This document shows positions 1 to 8,179 of a DNA stretch of 64,000 bases, in pieces; position 1 is the stretch's first letter; the number at the start of each line of letters is the position of its first letter. Below the pieces are notes generated by a model, which saw only the letters and a program-made list of their open reading frames with translations, made no database searches and was not told where the DNA came from. The DNA lies in contig NZ_FMZO01000021.1 in NCBI RefSeq assembly GCF_900101395.1, positions 1-64,000 of the forward strand, given 5' to 3'. This DNA is from Niabella drilacis (lineage in GTDB: Bacteria > Bacteroidota > Bacteroidia > Chitinophagales > Chitinophagaceae). The translations under genes and the position numbers were made by a program.

Positions 1-1999
1 CCGTAGCTGTTCCGCCGGACAGGGCCGTGCCTCCGATGCCGGTGATCGTTGTTGCATTGCCTTCCGGGTCCACATCATTGGCCTTTAAACCGGTGGCGGC
101 AGTACGAACGATGGAAGCTCCCTGAACGGCGGTAGCATAGTCATCGCTGGCCGAAGTACTGTTGGCTGTTCCGGGAGCATTCACCGTTACTACCTGGTAG
201 GAGCTGGTACATTTAGGCGTGGGAACAGACAGATCACATACCTGGTAGGGAATGGTGTCTTTACCCACAAAACCAGGATCGGGTGTATAGGTAATATTAC
301 CCAGTGCATCTTTGGTTACCGTACCATGGGCCGGCTGCGTGGGTGTAACACTGGCAGGATTGAGCGCCGGCGAAAGCGAGCCCGGCTGATCATTGGCCAG
401 GGTATTGAGCGTTACTGCTGGTGGCGTACCCGAAGTGTAGCCCGTCATGGTGGCCAGGTCCGGATTGGCCACCGGCGGGTTGGTGGCGGAATTAGGCTCC
501 GCCACGGTAATGGTAAGCCGGTTGGTGGTACAAACGGGCGGTGTACCACTGGTACAAACCGGCACATCAAAAGTGTATACACCAGGGTCGCTCCCTGTAA
601 ACGTATATTTGCCCGTGGCAGGATCAATGGTGGGAACTGAATTGCCGGGGTTGTTAACGCCTGATGGAATAGCAGGAGCACCATAAGTGCTGCCTGCAGG
701 TACCTTATCATTGGTGTTTAAGTTACCGCTCATTTGCTGGTTTACATAGCCCGAGTTAAAATCGGGGTTGGCAGTAATATCCAGGCCAAAATCAACATCG
801 TTTACACCCCCTGTTGCACCAAGCGTTATAGGAGTACGCCCATCGTAAGGGCTGACAGCATCGGTGCTGCTTACATTTTGAAAACCGGCAGGAGGAACTA
901 TGCCTATAGAATAATTACCGGCAGGTATAGCACTGCCATTGGTAAGGGTGCTAAAGCTATAATTGCCATTGGCATCGGTAGTGGTGGTGGCTATTATGTT
1001 TCCGTCATTATCATACAGGTTTACGGTAATACCCGAAAGGCCGGCACCGTTTACACCATCGGTCATGCCGTTTTTATCGTTTACCAGGCTGCCGTTGATG
1101 CGGGCCATGCTGATGGCTGCGCAAGGCGCATTTGATAAATCGCTATAGGATCCGGTGGTGCCAACGGCTGTGGCAGCCATAGTGGCCGTATTTAGCTCGT
1201 ATATAGGATAGGAAGTGCCTGGGCTCCCTGAATTACTTGTGGACACATATACTTTGCCATTGGCAAATACCAAATCGGTAATAGTCACGCCGCCACCAAT
1301 AGTTACTCCGGTAACCTGCCCCCTGTATATATATTTGGTAGTGCCTTTTTTTACCTGGAACAACCTTCCGGTATTGGCCGTAATAAAGTAATAATCGCCA
1401 TTGGCATCAATGGTCATATTCATCTGTTCAGTGTGGAAAGTAACCCCACTCGGGAGGGCGGGGCTGCCGGTAGCCGCAGTGATCGTTTGATCCCATACGA
1501 TGCTAACGGCTCCGGTAGCTGGAACATATTTCGTAAGCCGATAACCATGGTCGGTTATAAAATAGGCATTACCTTGCGGATCGGATGCGCCGCTGATATA
1601 ATACTCATTGCTGAAATCAGCAAGTGGCAATGTGATTCCGGTATTGGCAGGCTGTGTACCGGCCGGAGCGGTGGTGGATAATCTGTAGATAGTGGCGGAG
1701 CCTGTAGTAACGGCTGCGTTCATCGTTGCCATATACACAAAACCATTGCCGGGCTGGGCTATGGAATACCAGCCGTATGCCCCCGTAGGACCGGTATAGG
1801 GGCCGCCCAGTTGGGCGAAGGCGTTGTCGGGGTCTAATTTGTACACACTACCTGTTGACGAACTGGAGCCGGTAGCCCAAATGGTCTTATCGCACTGGGC
1901 CTGTGCCCATAAGGAAAACAGGGTAAAAACGGGCAACAGGGCTATTTTTATCTGTTTCAGTTGCATTAGCCGTTGCCGGGGAAATGATAGATATTTCAT
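1..1999 (-). CDS. Large secreted multidomain surface protein, 3' end outside window
   Basis: The frame is open on the minus strand from an ATG at 1999 to the left edge, so only the N-terminal part (about 666 residues) is visible. It starts MKYLSFPRQRLMQLKQIKIA followed by a hydrophobic stretch ending in AQAQC, a signal peptide. Residues of about 40-300 resemble a beta-propeller or NHL-type sensor (repeated phrases such as DANGDYYFITANTG and DPQGNAYFITDHGYRL). Then comes an SdrD-B-like (Cna-B) domain (GSLVNDKNGMTDGVNGAGLS...DANGNYSF...VDFGLD). After that follow Ig/cadherin-like modules with phrases such as SYQVVTVNAPGTAN and LKANDVDPEGNATTITG. Such proteins in Bacteroidota are usually exported by the type IX system and carry a C-terminal sorting domain, which would lie beyond the edge. 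A role in adhesion or matrix is inference. Its promoter carries the TACTAC palindrome shared with three neighbours. Confidence 0.8.
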   Translation of the reverse strand, partial: MKYLSFPRQRLMQLKQIKIALLPVFTLFSLWAQAQCDKTIWATGSSSSTGSVYKLDPDNAFAQLGGPYTGPTGAYGWYSIAQPGNGFVYMATMNAAVTTGSATIYRLSTTAPAGTQPANTGITLPLADFSNEYYISGASDPQGNAYFITDHGYRLTKYVPATGAVSIVWDQTITAATGSPALPSGVTFHTEQMNMTIDANGDYYFITANTGRLFQVKKGTTKYIYRGQVTGVTIGGGVTITDLVFANGKVYVSTSNSGSPGTSYPIYELNTATMAATAVGTTGSYSDLSNAPCAAISMARINGSLVNDKNGMTDGVNGAGLSGITVNLYDNDGNIIATTTTDANGNYSFSTLTNGSAIPAGNYSIGIVPPAGFQNVSSTDAVSPYDGRTPITLGATGGVNDVDFGLDITANPDFNSGYVNQQMSGNLNTNDKVPAGSTYGAPAIPSGVNNPGNSVPTIDPATGKYTFTGSDPGVYTFDVPVCTSGTPPVCTTNRLTITVAEPNSATNPPVANPDLATMTGYTSGTPPAVTLNTLANDQPGSLSPALNPASVTPTQPAHGTVTKDALGNITYTPDPGFVGKDTIPYQVCDLSVPTPKCTSSYQVVTVNAPGTANSTSASDDYATAVQGASIVRTAATGLKANDVDPEGNATTITGIGGTALSGGTAT

Positions 2000-2167
2000 A
2001 CATAACTATTTATTGATTTCATTTTTTATTATTGGGATCCGGGTCCTGCCCGGGCTCATTACAGTGCTTTGGCTGCTATTCTGAGTGTTCAATTTTCTTT
2101 ACAAAAATGTACAGCGTCTAAACACGAAAATTTGGATAGCGATTCTTTTTTCCTGTTCTTACTGGTG

Positions 2168-2215
2168 CAAAGATGACCCGCCCGGGGCTTAGGCCGATTA
2201 CTACTTTTGTAGTAA
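2168..2215 (-). promoter_or_regulatory. Palindromic operator plus -7 element, site 1 (drives the surface-protein gene)
   Basis: An 18-bp palindrome TTACTACTTTTGTAGTAA spans 2198-2215; on the minus strand it reads TACTAC-AAAA-GTAGTA. A CATCTTTG element (Bacteroidota -7 consensus TAnnTTTG, one mismatch) lies at 2168-2175 on the minus strand. The two centres are 35 bp apart, which puts the palindrome near -42, a typical class II activator position. The A-tract orientation relative to the gene is the same as at the three other sites. It would leave a leader of about 160 nt before the ATG at 1999. Confidence 0.7.
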
Positions 2216-2374
2216 ATGATTTCTATACGTTGAAGCCTGGAAAGAGGACCCGGCATTGATATTTCAGCGGTCAGCCATCAGCCCTTGTTGTCAGCGTTGA
2301 GCCGGCAAATTTTTCGGTTAAACGTCTAAGGGAACGCCATTGATTCACCATTGTCCATTCACTAAAGCCCCGCA

Positions 2375-2422
2375 TTTACTACAAAAGTAGTAAACCCCGC
2401 AGCGGAATTAAACAGAGTTTTG
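2375..2422 (+). promoter_or_regulatory. Palindromic operator plus -7 element, site 2 (drives the HTH/receiver operon)
   Basis: The palindrome TTTACTACAAAAGTAGTAAA spans 2375-2394 and is the longest of the four copies. A GAGTTTTG element at 2415-2422 fits the TTTG part of the -7 consensus. The centres are exactly 34 bp apart, as at sites 3 and 4. The predicted start of transcription is near 2430, about 40 nt before the GTG start of the HTH gene at 2469. Confidence 0.7.
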
Positions 2423-2468
2423 TGACCGGAACAACAGTGCAAAACAGCAATACGAATTATCCGGACCT

Positions 2469-2855
2469 GTGACGCCACTGCATTCCATAGCCTTTTCAAA
2501 ACAACATAAATCGATCATCTTAAACCAGTGGTTTGTGCACAGAGGTCAGTTTTTAAAAGAAATGGTAAAAGAAAGCGGCCGATCGGTTACCTGGCTGACA
2601 AAGAAAATGCGCATCAGCCGCACGACCTATTACAATCATACCCGGGATGAAGACCTGCCGGCTCATCTGCTAACCGGTTACAGCCACGCCCTGGGAGTTG
2701 ATTTTTCTCAACATATCCCTGAACTGAAAAAGCTGATGTTCTCCGTTAAAGACACTTCACCCCCTAAAGAAACACAAGATGCAATTAGCTACTGGAAACA
2801 AAAACATGATGCCCTGCTCGAAAAATGGGATACGCTACAAAAAAACGATCGTTAA
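2469..2855 (+). CDS. Small HTH (Cro/C1-like) DNA-binding protein
   Basis: A 128-residue soluble protein with a probable helix-turn-helix at residues 39-58 (SVTWLTKKMRISRTTYYNHT), in the style of Cro/C1 or XRE regulators. The C-terminal 30 residues (DAISYWKQKHDALLEKWDTL) look like an amphipathic helix suited to dimerisation. The start is a GTG; the next in-frame ATG would remove 31 residues, so the GTG is preferred. The gene is followed after 23 bp by a receiver-domain gene, probably in one operon, and is preceded by palindrome site 2. It may be an autoregulator or a target of the regulon. The binding specificity cannot be read from the sequence, and no full family match is claimed. Confidence 0.7.
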   Translation: MTPLHSIAFSKQHKSIILNQWFVHRGQFLKEMVKESGRSVTWLTKKMRISRTTYYNHTRDEDLPAHLLTGYSHALGVDFSQHIPELKKLMFSVKDTSPPKETQDAISYWKQKHDALLEKWDTLQKNDR

Positions 2856-2878
2856 ACAAATAAGGTATATTATAAAAA

Positions 2879-3376
2879 ATGTCCATCCGAATAGCAATAC
2901 TGGAAGAGCATCCGATCCTGGTTGATGCATTGTGCAACAGCATTCGCCGGGATCCCGGTCTTCATATTACAGGCAGTTTTCTTGATGCCGGGAGCCTTTC
3001 CCGCGGACTCCTGACCGAAACCCCGGATCTGCTGATCCTTGATATCCAGATAAGAACGCTCCATGGTGCAGACTATATTGCCTCCCTGAAAGACGAATAC
3101 CCTGATATCGGCATCCTCATCTGCTCCAATATGGACAATGAAGCCTATATCAGCACTTTGTTCAAGGCAGGCATAGCCGGTTATGTACTGAAAACAAGTT
3201 TACCGCTCGTGCTAACAGACGCGATTCACAAGGTGCATAAAGGGCAGCGCTTCATCGACCCGGAGCTCCCCGAAGCTTCATTAAAAAGGAGGCTCAGACG
3301 GCTCAGATCCTCCCCGGGAAGAGGGAGAAAACAGCCGGTGCAGGAGCCCGCCGGTATAGACATTATCCATAAATAA
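2879..3376 (+). CDS. Response-regulator receiver protein without an output domain
   Basis: A 165-residue protein whose first ~120 residues are a CheY-like receiver domain: acidic pair E9/E10 (in ILEEHP), phospho-acceptor D55 (LLILDIQ), switch Ser83 and conserved Lys105 (YVLKTS). The layout is that of NarL/FixJ regulators, but where a LuxR-type HTH should start (about residue 140) there is only a short, very basic tail (KRRLRRLRSSPGRGRK) followed by the stop. It may be a stand-alone phosphate sink or a protein-protein regulator, or a truncated NarL-type gene. The acidic pair is E-E rather than the usual E-D/D-D. It sits in an apparent operon with the HTH gene 23 bp upstream. Confidence 0.8.
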   Translation: MSIRIAILEEHPILVDALCNSIRRDPGLHITGSFLDAGSLSRGLLTETPDLLILDIQIRTLHGADYIASLKDEYPDIGILICSNMDNEAYISTLFKAGIAGYVLKTSLPLVLTDAIHKVHKGQRFIDPELPEASLKRRLRRLRSSPGRGRKQPVQEPAGIDIIHK

Positions 3377-3504
3377 ACGGTTACCAATAAACTTTCGGCT
3401 ATAACCGTTGCATCTTAAATCCTAACAGGAAATTGCCCCCTGGCCATTTTATTCCACGGCGCCGGATCTACTCCGTTCATAGAACGTGGGCACTATCATT
3501 TAAA

Positions 3505-3526
3505 GGCTCCCGTAGAGACGGGAGCC
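3505..3526 (+). terminator. Hairpin, probable terminator after the HTH/receiver operon
   Basis: Perfect 9-bp arms (GGCTCCCGT at 3505-3513 and ACGGGAGCC at 3518-3526) enclose a 4-nt loop, about 130 bp past the receiver gene stop. The following bases are only moderately T-rich, so a terminator is likely but not certain. The rest of 3377-3629 shows no gene. Confidence 0.5.
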
Positions 3527-3629
3527 GTATTGCATTTAACCTACCGGGGGCCATGCCTGGGCACCCCTCTTAACTACTAATACTACTTGTATTGCATTTC
3601 AAAATTAAGGGGGATTCTGTACGGATTTT

Positions 3630-3675
3630 TACTACAAAAGTAGTAGCCGGCGAATAAGATATCAGGGTATGTTTG
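3630..3675 (+). promoter_or_regulatory. Palindromic operator plus -7 element, site 3
   Basis: TACTACAAAAGTAGTA lies at 3630-3645 and a perfect -7 element TATGTTTG at 3668-3675, with centres 34 bp apart. This is the best promoter of the four and fixes the geometry of the set. Transcription would begin near 3682, about 75 nt before the ATG at 3758. Confidence 0.75.
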
Positions 3676-3757
3676 CCGATAACAAAATGCAGCTAACTGT
3701 ATCCAGGTATGCCGCAGCTATTTTCCCAACCCTATACCCCTTTGAGCCTTTAAGGAC

Positions 3758-4387
3758 ATGTATTCTGATTTATTTTTACAAAGCGACCGGTTACCGCAGC
3801 ACCGTACCCGTCCGGCAATTAGTTGCGGGCGAATTAGCCTGATACCATTTCATTTCCTGTTCAAGCCCGAAAACAGCCGGCCTTCCCCCCATAAAAACAC
3901 AGCAACTATCCTGGCGCTTTTATTGTCAGTCGGCGCTTTCGCCCAAACCGATATATCTGTTACAGCGTATAGGAAGGCGCAGCATGTCTATATAAAATGG
4001 AACAGCTCCTGCGAAAAAAACTGCAGGGAATATAAAATTGAAGGTTTCACAAACAGCAATTCCTGGGAAACGATCGGCACTGTAAACAGCAGAACATCCC
4101 ATGGCAACTCGGATACCCCGCTCGGCTATGCCTTCAGTATGGCAGACACAGCTGTTGCCCTGGCGGGCATTGCCTTCCTCTTTTTGCTGTTGCTGATCCC
4201 GAATGCATCGGGCAGAAACGTCCGCTGGCTGCTTGGCATCGCCCTTACCGCAGGTTTTGCAACCTGCTCCGGAAAAATCGCAGACGCTATCAATACTGGC
4301 CGGCGCATTCAATACGTCCGGCTGCTGCAGTACAACACCGATGGTCGCATAACAGCTTCTAAAATGGTTCAGCTAACCCAGGAATAA
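3758..4387 (+). CDS. Membrane protein: fibronectin-III-like fold interrupted by a two-helix membrane hairpin
   Basis: A 209-residue protein. Residues of about 44-63 (HKNTATILALLLSVGAFAQT) look like a signal peptide, so the true start may lie downstream of the ATG used here, although no in-frame ATG, GTG or TTG precedes that stretch closely. Residues 64-130 (VYIKWNSSCEKNCREYKIEG...SNSWETIGTVNSR) and 185-207 (QYVRLLQYNTDGRITASKMV) match the first and last strands of the FN3-like domain found near the C-termini of many Bacteroidota secreted proteins (usual pattern YYRLKQVDxDG). Between them, residues of about 132-178 form two hydrophobic helices around a basic loop (ASGRNVRW). Function unknown. 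It is expressed from palindrome site 3. Confidence 0.6.
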   Translation: MYSDLFLQSDRLPQHRTRPAISCGRISLIPFHFLFKPENSRPSPHKNTATILALLLSVGAFAQTDISVTAYRKAQHVYIKWNSSCEKNCREYKIEGFTNSNSWETIGTVNSRTSHGNSDTPLGYAFSMADTAVALAGIAFLFLLLLIPNASGRNVRWLLGIALTAGFATCSGKIADAINTGRRIQYVRLLQYNTDGRITASKMVQLTQE

Positions 4388-4426
4388 AGACCATTACCTG
4401 TTTCCCAAGCCTCCCGCCCCCTTTTT

Positions 4427-4472
4427 TACTACAAAAGTAGTACCCGGCAAAATGAAAACAGGTGCACCTTTG
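4427..4472 (+). promoter_or_regulatory. Palindromic operator plus -7 element, site 4
   Basis: TACTACAAAAGTAGTA lies at 4427-4442 and CACCTTTG (one mismatch to TAnnTTTG) at 4465-4472, again 34 bp centre to centre. The next credible gene is the small membrane protein at 4608, giving a leader of about 128 nt. Confidence 0.7.
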
Positions 4473-4607
4473 TGCAGGAACAGCGCCTGTACTCAACGCC
4501 TGTATTGACCGTGCCGTTGCACTCCGTCGAAAGCCACCGTCCTGTCTCCGTTTATTTAGCATGCGGGCATTTTTGCCGGCTACTCATACTTTTTAAAATC
4601 TCAATAC

Positions 4608-4784
4608 ATGTATCTGTTAAGCATACTTTATGCCCGTCCCGTAGAAAATGGCATTTCTGCCGGCATCTTCCTGCTTTCTGCAGCCATTATAGCAGTTTTG
4701 CTTTTCCTGGTCAAAAGCCGCAGGAAAAAAAATAATATCGGGCTGCTTTTGCTAACCCTGCTGGTCCTTTACGCGTTCATTTAA
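4608..4784 (+). CDS. Small two-helix membrane protein (58 aa)
   Basis: ATG at 4608 to TAA at 4784 encodes 58 residues: a short N-terminus (MYLLSILYARPVENG), a hydrophobic helix of about residues 17-35 (AGIFLLSAAIIAVLLFLV), a basic loop (KSRRKKNN) and a second helix (IGLLLLTLLVLYAFI) running to the C-terminus. No family is recognised. The helix-basic loop-helix layout resembles the membrane hairpin in the gene just upstream, and the gene lies downstream of palindrome site 4. The next gene, a response regulator, starts 172 bp further on. It is called coding because of the clean membrane topology and promoter, not by homology. Confidence 0.5.
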   Translation: MYLLSILYARPVENGISAGIFLLSAAIIAVLLFLVKSRRKKNNIGLLLLTLLVLYAFI

Positions 4785-4956
4785 ATCCAGGCTTCCTGGT
4801 AAAACTATATAGAACATTAAAATAAAACGCGATACATACCGGTTTTAAGCGAAGAAAACGGCTATTTTAGCGAAAAGGTCATCCTGCAATTTGTATCTTC
4901 AGTATTTTTATGCAGATTAGGATCGATTATCCGGACTTCGAAATCAGCCTTTAACC

Positions 4957-5592
4957 ATGATACGTGTAGCTATTGTTGAAGATAACAAAGATGTTTTAAT
5001 ATTACTGGAAAGTCTGCTGCAAACGGAACCAGACATCCTTCATATCGGAAGCATTACAACCGGTGATGCGGCATTAAAGTTTATAGCAGAAGAGCAACCC
5101 GATGTGGTATTGATGGACATTCATCTGGAAAGCCAGAGCGGCATTGACTGTGTACGGCAGTTAAAACCCATTTGCAAAAAAACTGAGTTTGTCATGTGCA
5201 CCGCCTTCGATGAAGATGAACTGGTCTATGAATCGTTGCGTGTGGGGGCCAGTTCCTACCTGATGAAAAATAATACCCCCGAATTTATCCTGAATACGAT
5301 TCGGGAAGTAAACGAAGGCAAAAGTCCTATGAGCAGTGATATCGCGCGGAAGATCGTCCGGCAAATGCAGCAGGTACAGGCACCGCCTGAATTTAATATC
5401 ACCGCCCGGGAAACCGAAGTGCTGGAACAATTGTCAAAGGGCCGGACCTACCAGGAGATCTCCGATCAGCTCTATATAAGCATTAAAACACTCAAGAGTC
5501 ATATCTACCGCATTTATGAAAAGCTGCAGGTAGATAACCGTGTGGAAGCCATCAACAAATTTTATAACATCCACAATCTGTACGGCCGGTAG
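4957..5592 (+). CDS. NarL/FixJ-type response regulator (receiver + LuxR HTH)
   Basis: A 211-residue two-domain regulator. The receiver has E8/D9 (IVEDN), phospho-acceptor D54 (VVLMDIH), switch Thr82 and Lys104 (YLMKN). A LuxR-type HTH fills residues of about 148-205 (NITARETEVLEQLSKGRTYQ...ISIKTLKSHIYRIYEKLQV). Regulators of this class bind inverted 7-2-7 sites that begin TAC and end GTA, which is the form of the TACTAC-AAAA-GTAGTA palindromes upstream; this makes it the leading candidate to control the local regulon (inference). It ends 178 bp from the stop of a convergent histidine kinase gene that is a plausible partner. Its own upstream region carries no copy of the palindrome. Confidence 0.9.
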   Translation: MIRVAIVEDNKDVLILLESLLQTEPDILHIGSITTGDAALKFIAEEQPDVVLMDIHLESQSGIDCVRQLKPICKKTEFVMCTAFDEDELVYESLRVGASSYLMKNNTPEFILNTIREVNEGKSPMSSDIARKIVRQMQQVQAPPEFNITARETEVLEQLSKGRTYQEISDQLYISIKTLKSHIYRIYEKLQVDNRVEAINKFYNIHNLYGR

Positions 5593-5770
5593 GGTTCAAA
5601 GTTTCTGGTTTAAACACTGTCCCAGTTCTCACAGATCGCTGGCAGGTTTAGGGGGATGGGGTGAGCTGGAAGACGAGTAGCTACCCGACATTGCTCTACT
5701 CATTCAGCAGGATTCATTAAGGTTCTATGATGTTGACTATTGCCCATCAATGACTGAAAGCTGATCACGT

Positions 5771-7759
5771 CTAAGTAACCTTCGCTTTCCCCAACCCTTT
5801 CAATGGCACCTCGATCACAACTCTTGTATCGATACCCCGCTCCCAGCGTACATCCCCCCCCAACGCCGTTATATTACTGCGGATATTATCCAATCCATTC
5901 CCTTTAACCAACAATGCTTCATCGGGCATGCCGCTACCATTATCTTCGATGGTAAGCCTCAGTAACTCCGGAGTTGTTACCGCCGTGCATCTCAGTGCCG
6001 TTGCTCCGCTGTGCTTTACCGCATTATTGAAACACTCCTTGATACTCTGAAACAGATAACGCCGTTTATACCCCTCTACAGGCAGTTCCTTCATTGCTAC
6101 TTGGAAACTGCTCGTATACATTATGCCCGCATCGGATAAAAACTGATCCATATACCGTTGCACATACGCCAGCAGGCTGCCCAGGGTATCGTTCCGATCA
6201 TTGAGCGACCACACGATCTCATTGACCTGTGTTGTAAGTTTCTGACTATTCCGCTGCAGGATCTCAACCGGCCCGGCAATGGCCTCGATATTGAAGCCCC
6301 GAAGCGCCTGAGCTGCCATTCCAATGACAGTAAGAGCGCCACCCAGTTCATCATGAAATTCCCGCGCGATCCGCTTCCGCTCAGCCGTTTCTGCTTCCAG
6401 CAGCAACTCTTTTTTTTCAATCACTGAAGCCTGGTATAACCCTTTTAGCTTTTGAGCCTCCAGCCGCTTTTTATTCCGGAAAAAAATCACCAGGCCTACA
6501 GCAATGGCCAGCGATAGTAAAAAGATGACCAGGAAAAGGATCAGCCGGCTATTTGCTGCCTTTTTTTCCTGTTCGGCCACGGCCTTATCCATCTTCGTTT
6601 TTTCCAGGTTCCGGTCATACTGCAGCAACTTATCGTCATTCTTTTTCCGGTTCACCAGCGCATCAAACCGTTTCTGATCTTCCAGCGCCTTCATGGCCCC
6701 GGCATAATCGCCCGTTGCTTTCTTTACCTTGTAAAGCGTTTCATAATACCCGTACACGAACCAGTCGTTGGGCAGCGAACGGGCATCCATATCCATGGTA
6801 CCGATATAATTTCCATAGGGAATCAGCAGACCATCGGCTTTTTTATATTCTTTTCTCTGCAACGCAATCTCTGCAAAATAAAGATTGGGCAGGAGCCGTG
6901 CACCACTGTCCGTATAATTGGCACGAACAATCGCCGCATACTTCCGGATCAGGGGCAGGGCGCTGTCCGGCCTCCCCATTTCGATATAACACTGTCCGAA
7001 ATTGCTGTAAAAATATTCGATCTCTCCCAGCTTTTCAATCGAATCCGTACATAGCGCCAGCGCTTTTTTCCATTCCTTTATGGCCGCCAGCGTATCCTTA
7101 GTGGCCCGGTACCCGATACCCATAACATCATGAATAGCTATTTCCGCTTTAAAATCGCGCGGGGTCTGGTGTTCAGCTATATCCAGCGCGTGGAGGTAAT
7201 ACTTCCGGGCACTTGCATAATTCCCGCGCTGTGAATGAATATTTCCCATAGAACAAAGCGCCATAATTTTATCGGGAGGGAGCAGCTCATTTAACCGGGG
7301 CATCACCTTTTCCATATAGTGAGACGCCAGTGAGTCGTCCCGGCCGCTATACAAAACACTGTAATACAGATCCACCAGGGGCCCCATTTTTTTGCTGTCC
7401 GATTCCTTTGCCAGCATGCCGGCACTGTCGATCATGCGCTTCCCCTTATTCACATCCATCTGCGTACGCCCGATGAAATACCCCAGGCGGCAGTAAGATC
7501 TTATAAGCTCGTCTGTTAATCCGTAGCGTTTTGCCAGAATGCTTACCTGCTGCTGGATCACCAGGCCGCTATCGATGGGCACTTCAAAGGTTCTTTTCTT
7601 CAACGCCCCGATCTGGTCGGTAACCGTTACCGGGGCATTTATTTTATGCTGCGTACCCGGATGGCAGGAGTGCAAAACAAACAGGAGCGCAAATACATGG
7701 TTACACCGCCATAGACAGCGGGCGTTATGTATGATTTTCTTTATTTTCAGTTTTCTCAC
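5771..7759 (-). CDS. TPR-sensor histidine kinase (HisKA_3 / HATPase)
   Basis: A 662-residue kinase with a GTG start. The N-terminus carries a hydrophobic segment and a possible lipobox (FVLHSCHP), then a helical TPR-type sensor of about residues 60-395, one transmembrane helix at about 408-428 (LILFLVIFLLSLAIAVGLVI), a linker coiled coil, and the phospho-acceptor His469 in RKRIAREFHDELGGALTVIG (HisKA_3 type, the class that pairs with NarL regulators). The ATPase domain has the N box (ECFNNAVKHSGA) and G boxes (DNGSGMPDE, KGNGLDNIRSNI). It is convergent with the NarL-type regulator at 4957-5592. The ligand is unknown; the TPR sensor would lie on the outer side of the inner membrane. Confidence 0.9.
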   Translation of the reverse strand: MRKLKIKKIIHNARCLWRCNHVFALLFVLHSCHPGTQHKINAPVTVTDQIGALKKRTFEVPIDSGLVIQQQVSILAKRYGLTDELIRSYCRLGYFIGRTQMDVNKGKRMIDSAGMLAKESDSKKMGPLVDLYYSVLYSGRDDSLASHYMEKVMPRLNELLPPDKIMALCSMGNIHSQRGNYASARKYYLHALDIAEHQTPRDFKAEIAIHDVMGIGYRATKDTLAAIKEWKKALALCTDSIEKLGEIEYFYSNFGQCYIEMGRPDSALPLIRKYAAIVRANYTDSGARLLPNLYFAEIALQRKEYKKADGLLIPYGNYIGTMDMDARSLPNDWFVYGYYETLYKVKKATGDYAGAMKALEDQKRFDALVNRKKNDDKLLQYDRNLEKTKMDKAVAEQEKKAANSRLILFLVIFLLSLAIAVGLVIFFRNKKRLEAQKLKGLYQASVIEKKELLLEAETAERKRIAREFHDELGGALTVIGMAAQALRGFNIEAIAGPVEILQRNSQKLTTQVNEIVWSLNDRNDTLGSLLAYVQRYMDQFLSDAGIMYTSSFQVAMKELPVEGYKRRYLFQSIKECFNNAVKHSGATALRCTAVTTPELLRLTIEDNGSGMPDEALLVKGNGLDNIRSNITALGGDVRWERGIDTRVVIEVPLKGLGKAKVT

Positions 7760-7792
7760 AGACTGGATTTCATTCGGCCCTGTTCCGGGATA

Positions 7793-7800
7793 TAAAAATA
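7793..7800 (-). promoter_or_regulatory. Candidate -7 element of the histidine kinase gene
   Basis: TATTTTTA on the minus strand (one mismatch to TAnnTTTG) lies 34 bp upstream of the GTG start. No -33 motif is obvious. The rest of 7801-8179, about 380 bp, holds no recognisable gene, only the region downstream of the symporter operon. Confidence 0.35.
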
Positions 7801-8179
7801 AAGCTTTTCACCAATTTTCCGCCTGCCGGATCACAGGACCGGCGCATAAAGCGGGCGTTAAGATCGTATAGCAACTTTTCCGTTGGATGATGCAGCAGCA
7901 AGGATCTGCTCCGGTATGCATCCATTTATACCGCGGGTTGACAAATATGTTAATCTGCAGTCCTGTAGGTAACCGGGCATCTGCCGAAGGCAAGCTGTTC
8001 AGATAATGGATCCTATGTGATAATGGCTGAAGAAGCTGACGGATAAAAAAGCAGCTGCCCCACCGGTATACAATAAAGCCGGTATTCCACTGGTGTTTAA
8101 TGTATTTCAGAAGTTGGTTAAAAACAGAATGGTGATCATCCTTATAAGCGCCGCGGATCCGGCCCGTTTTGTGGTTTCC

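Noticed and set aside
326-1148. Plus-strand reading frames opposite the surface protein
   Set aside because: They are shadows of the minus-strand gene: low-complexity, overlapping one another, without start signals.
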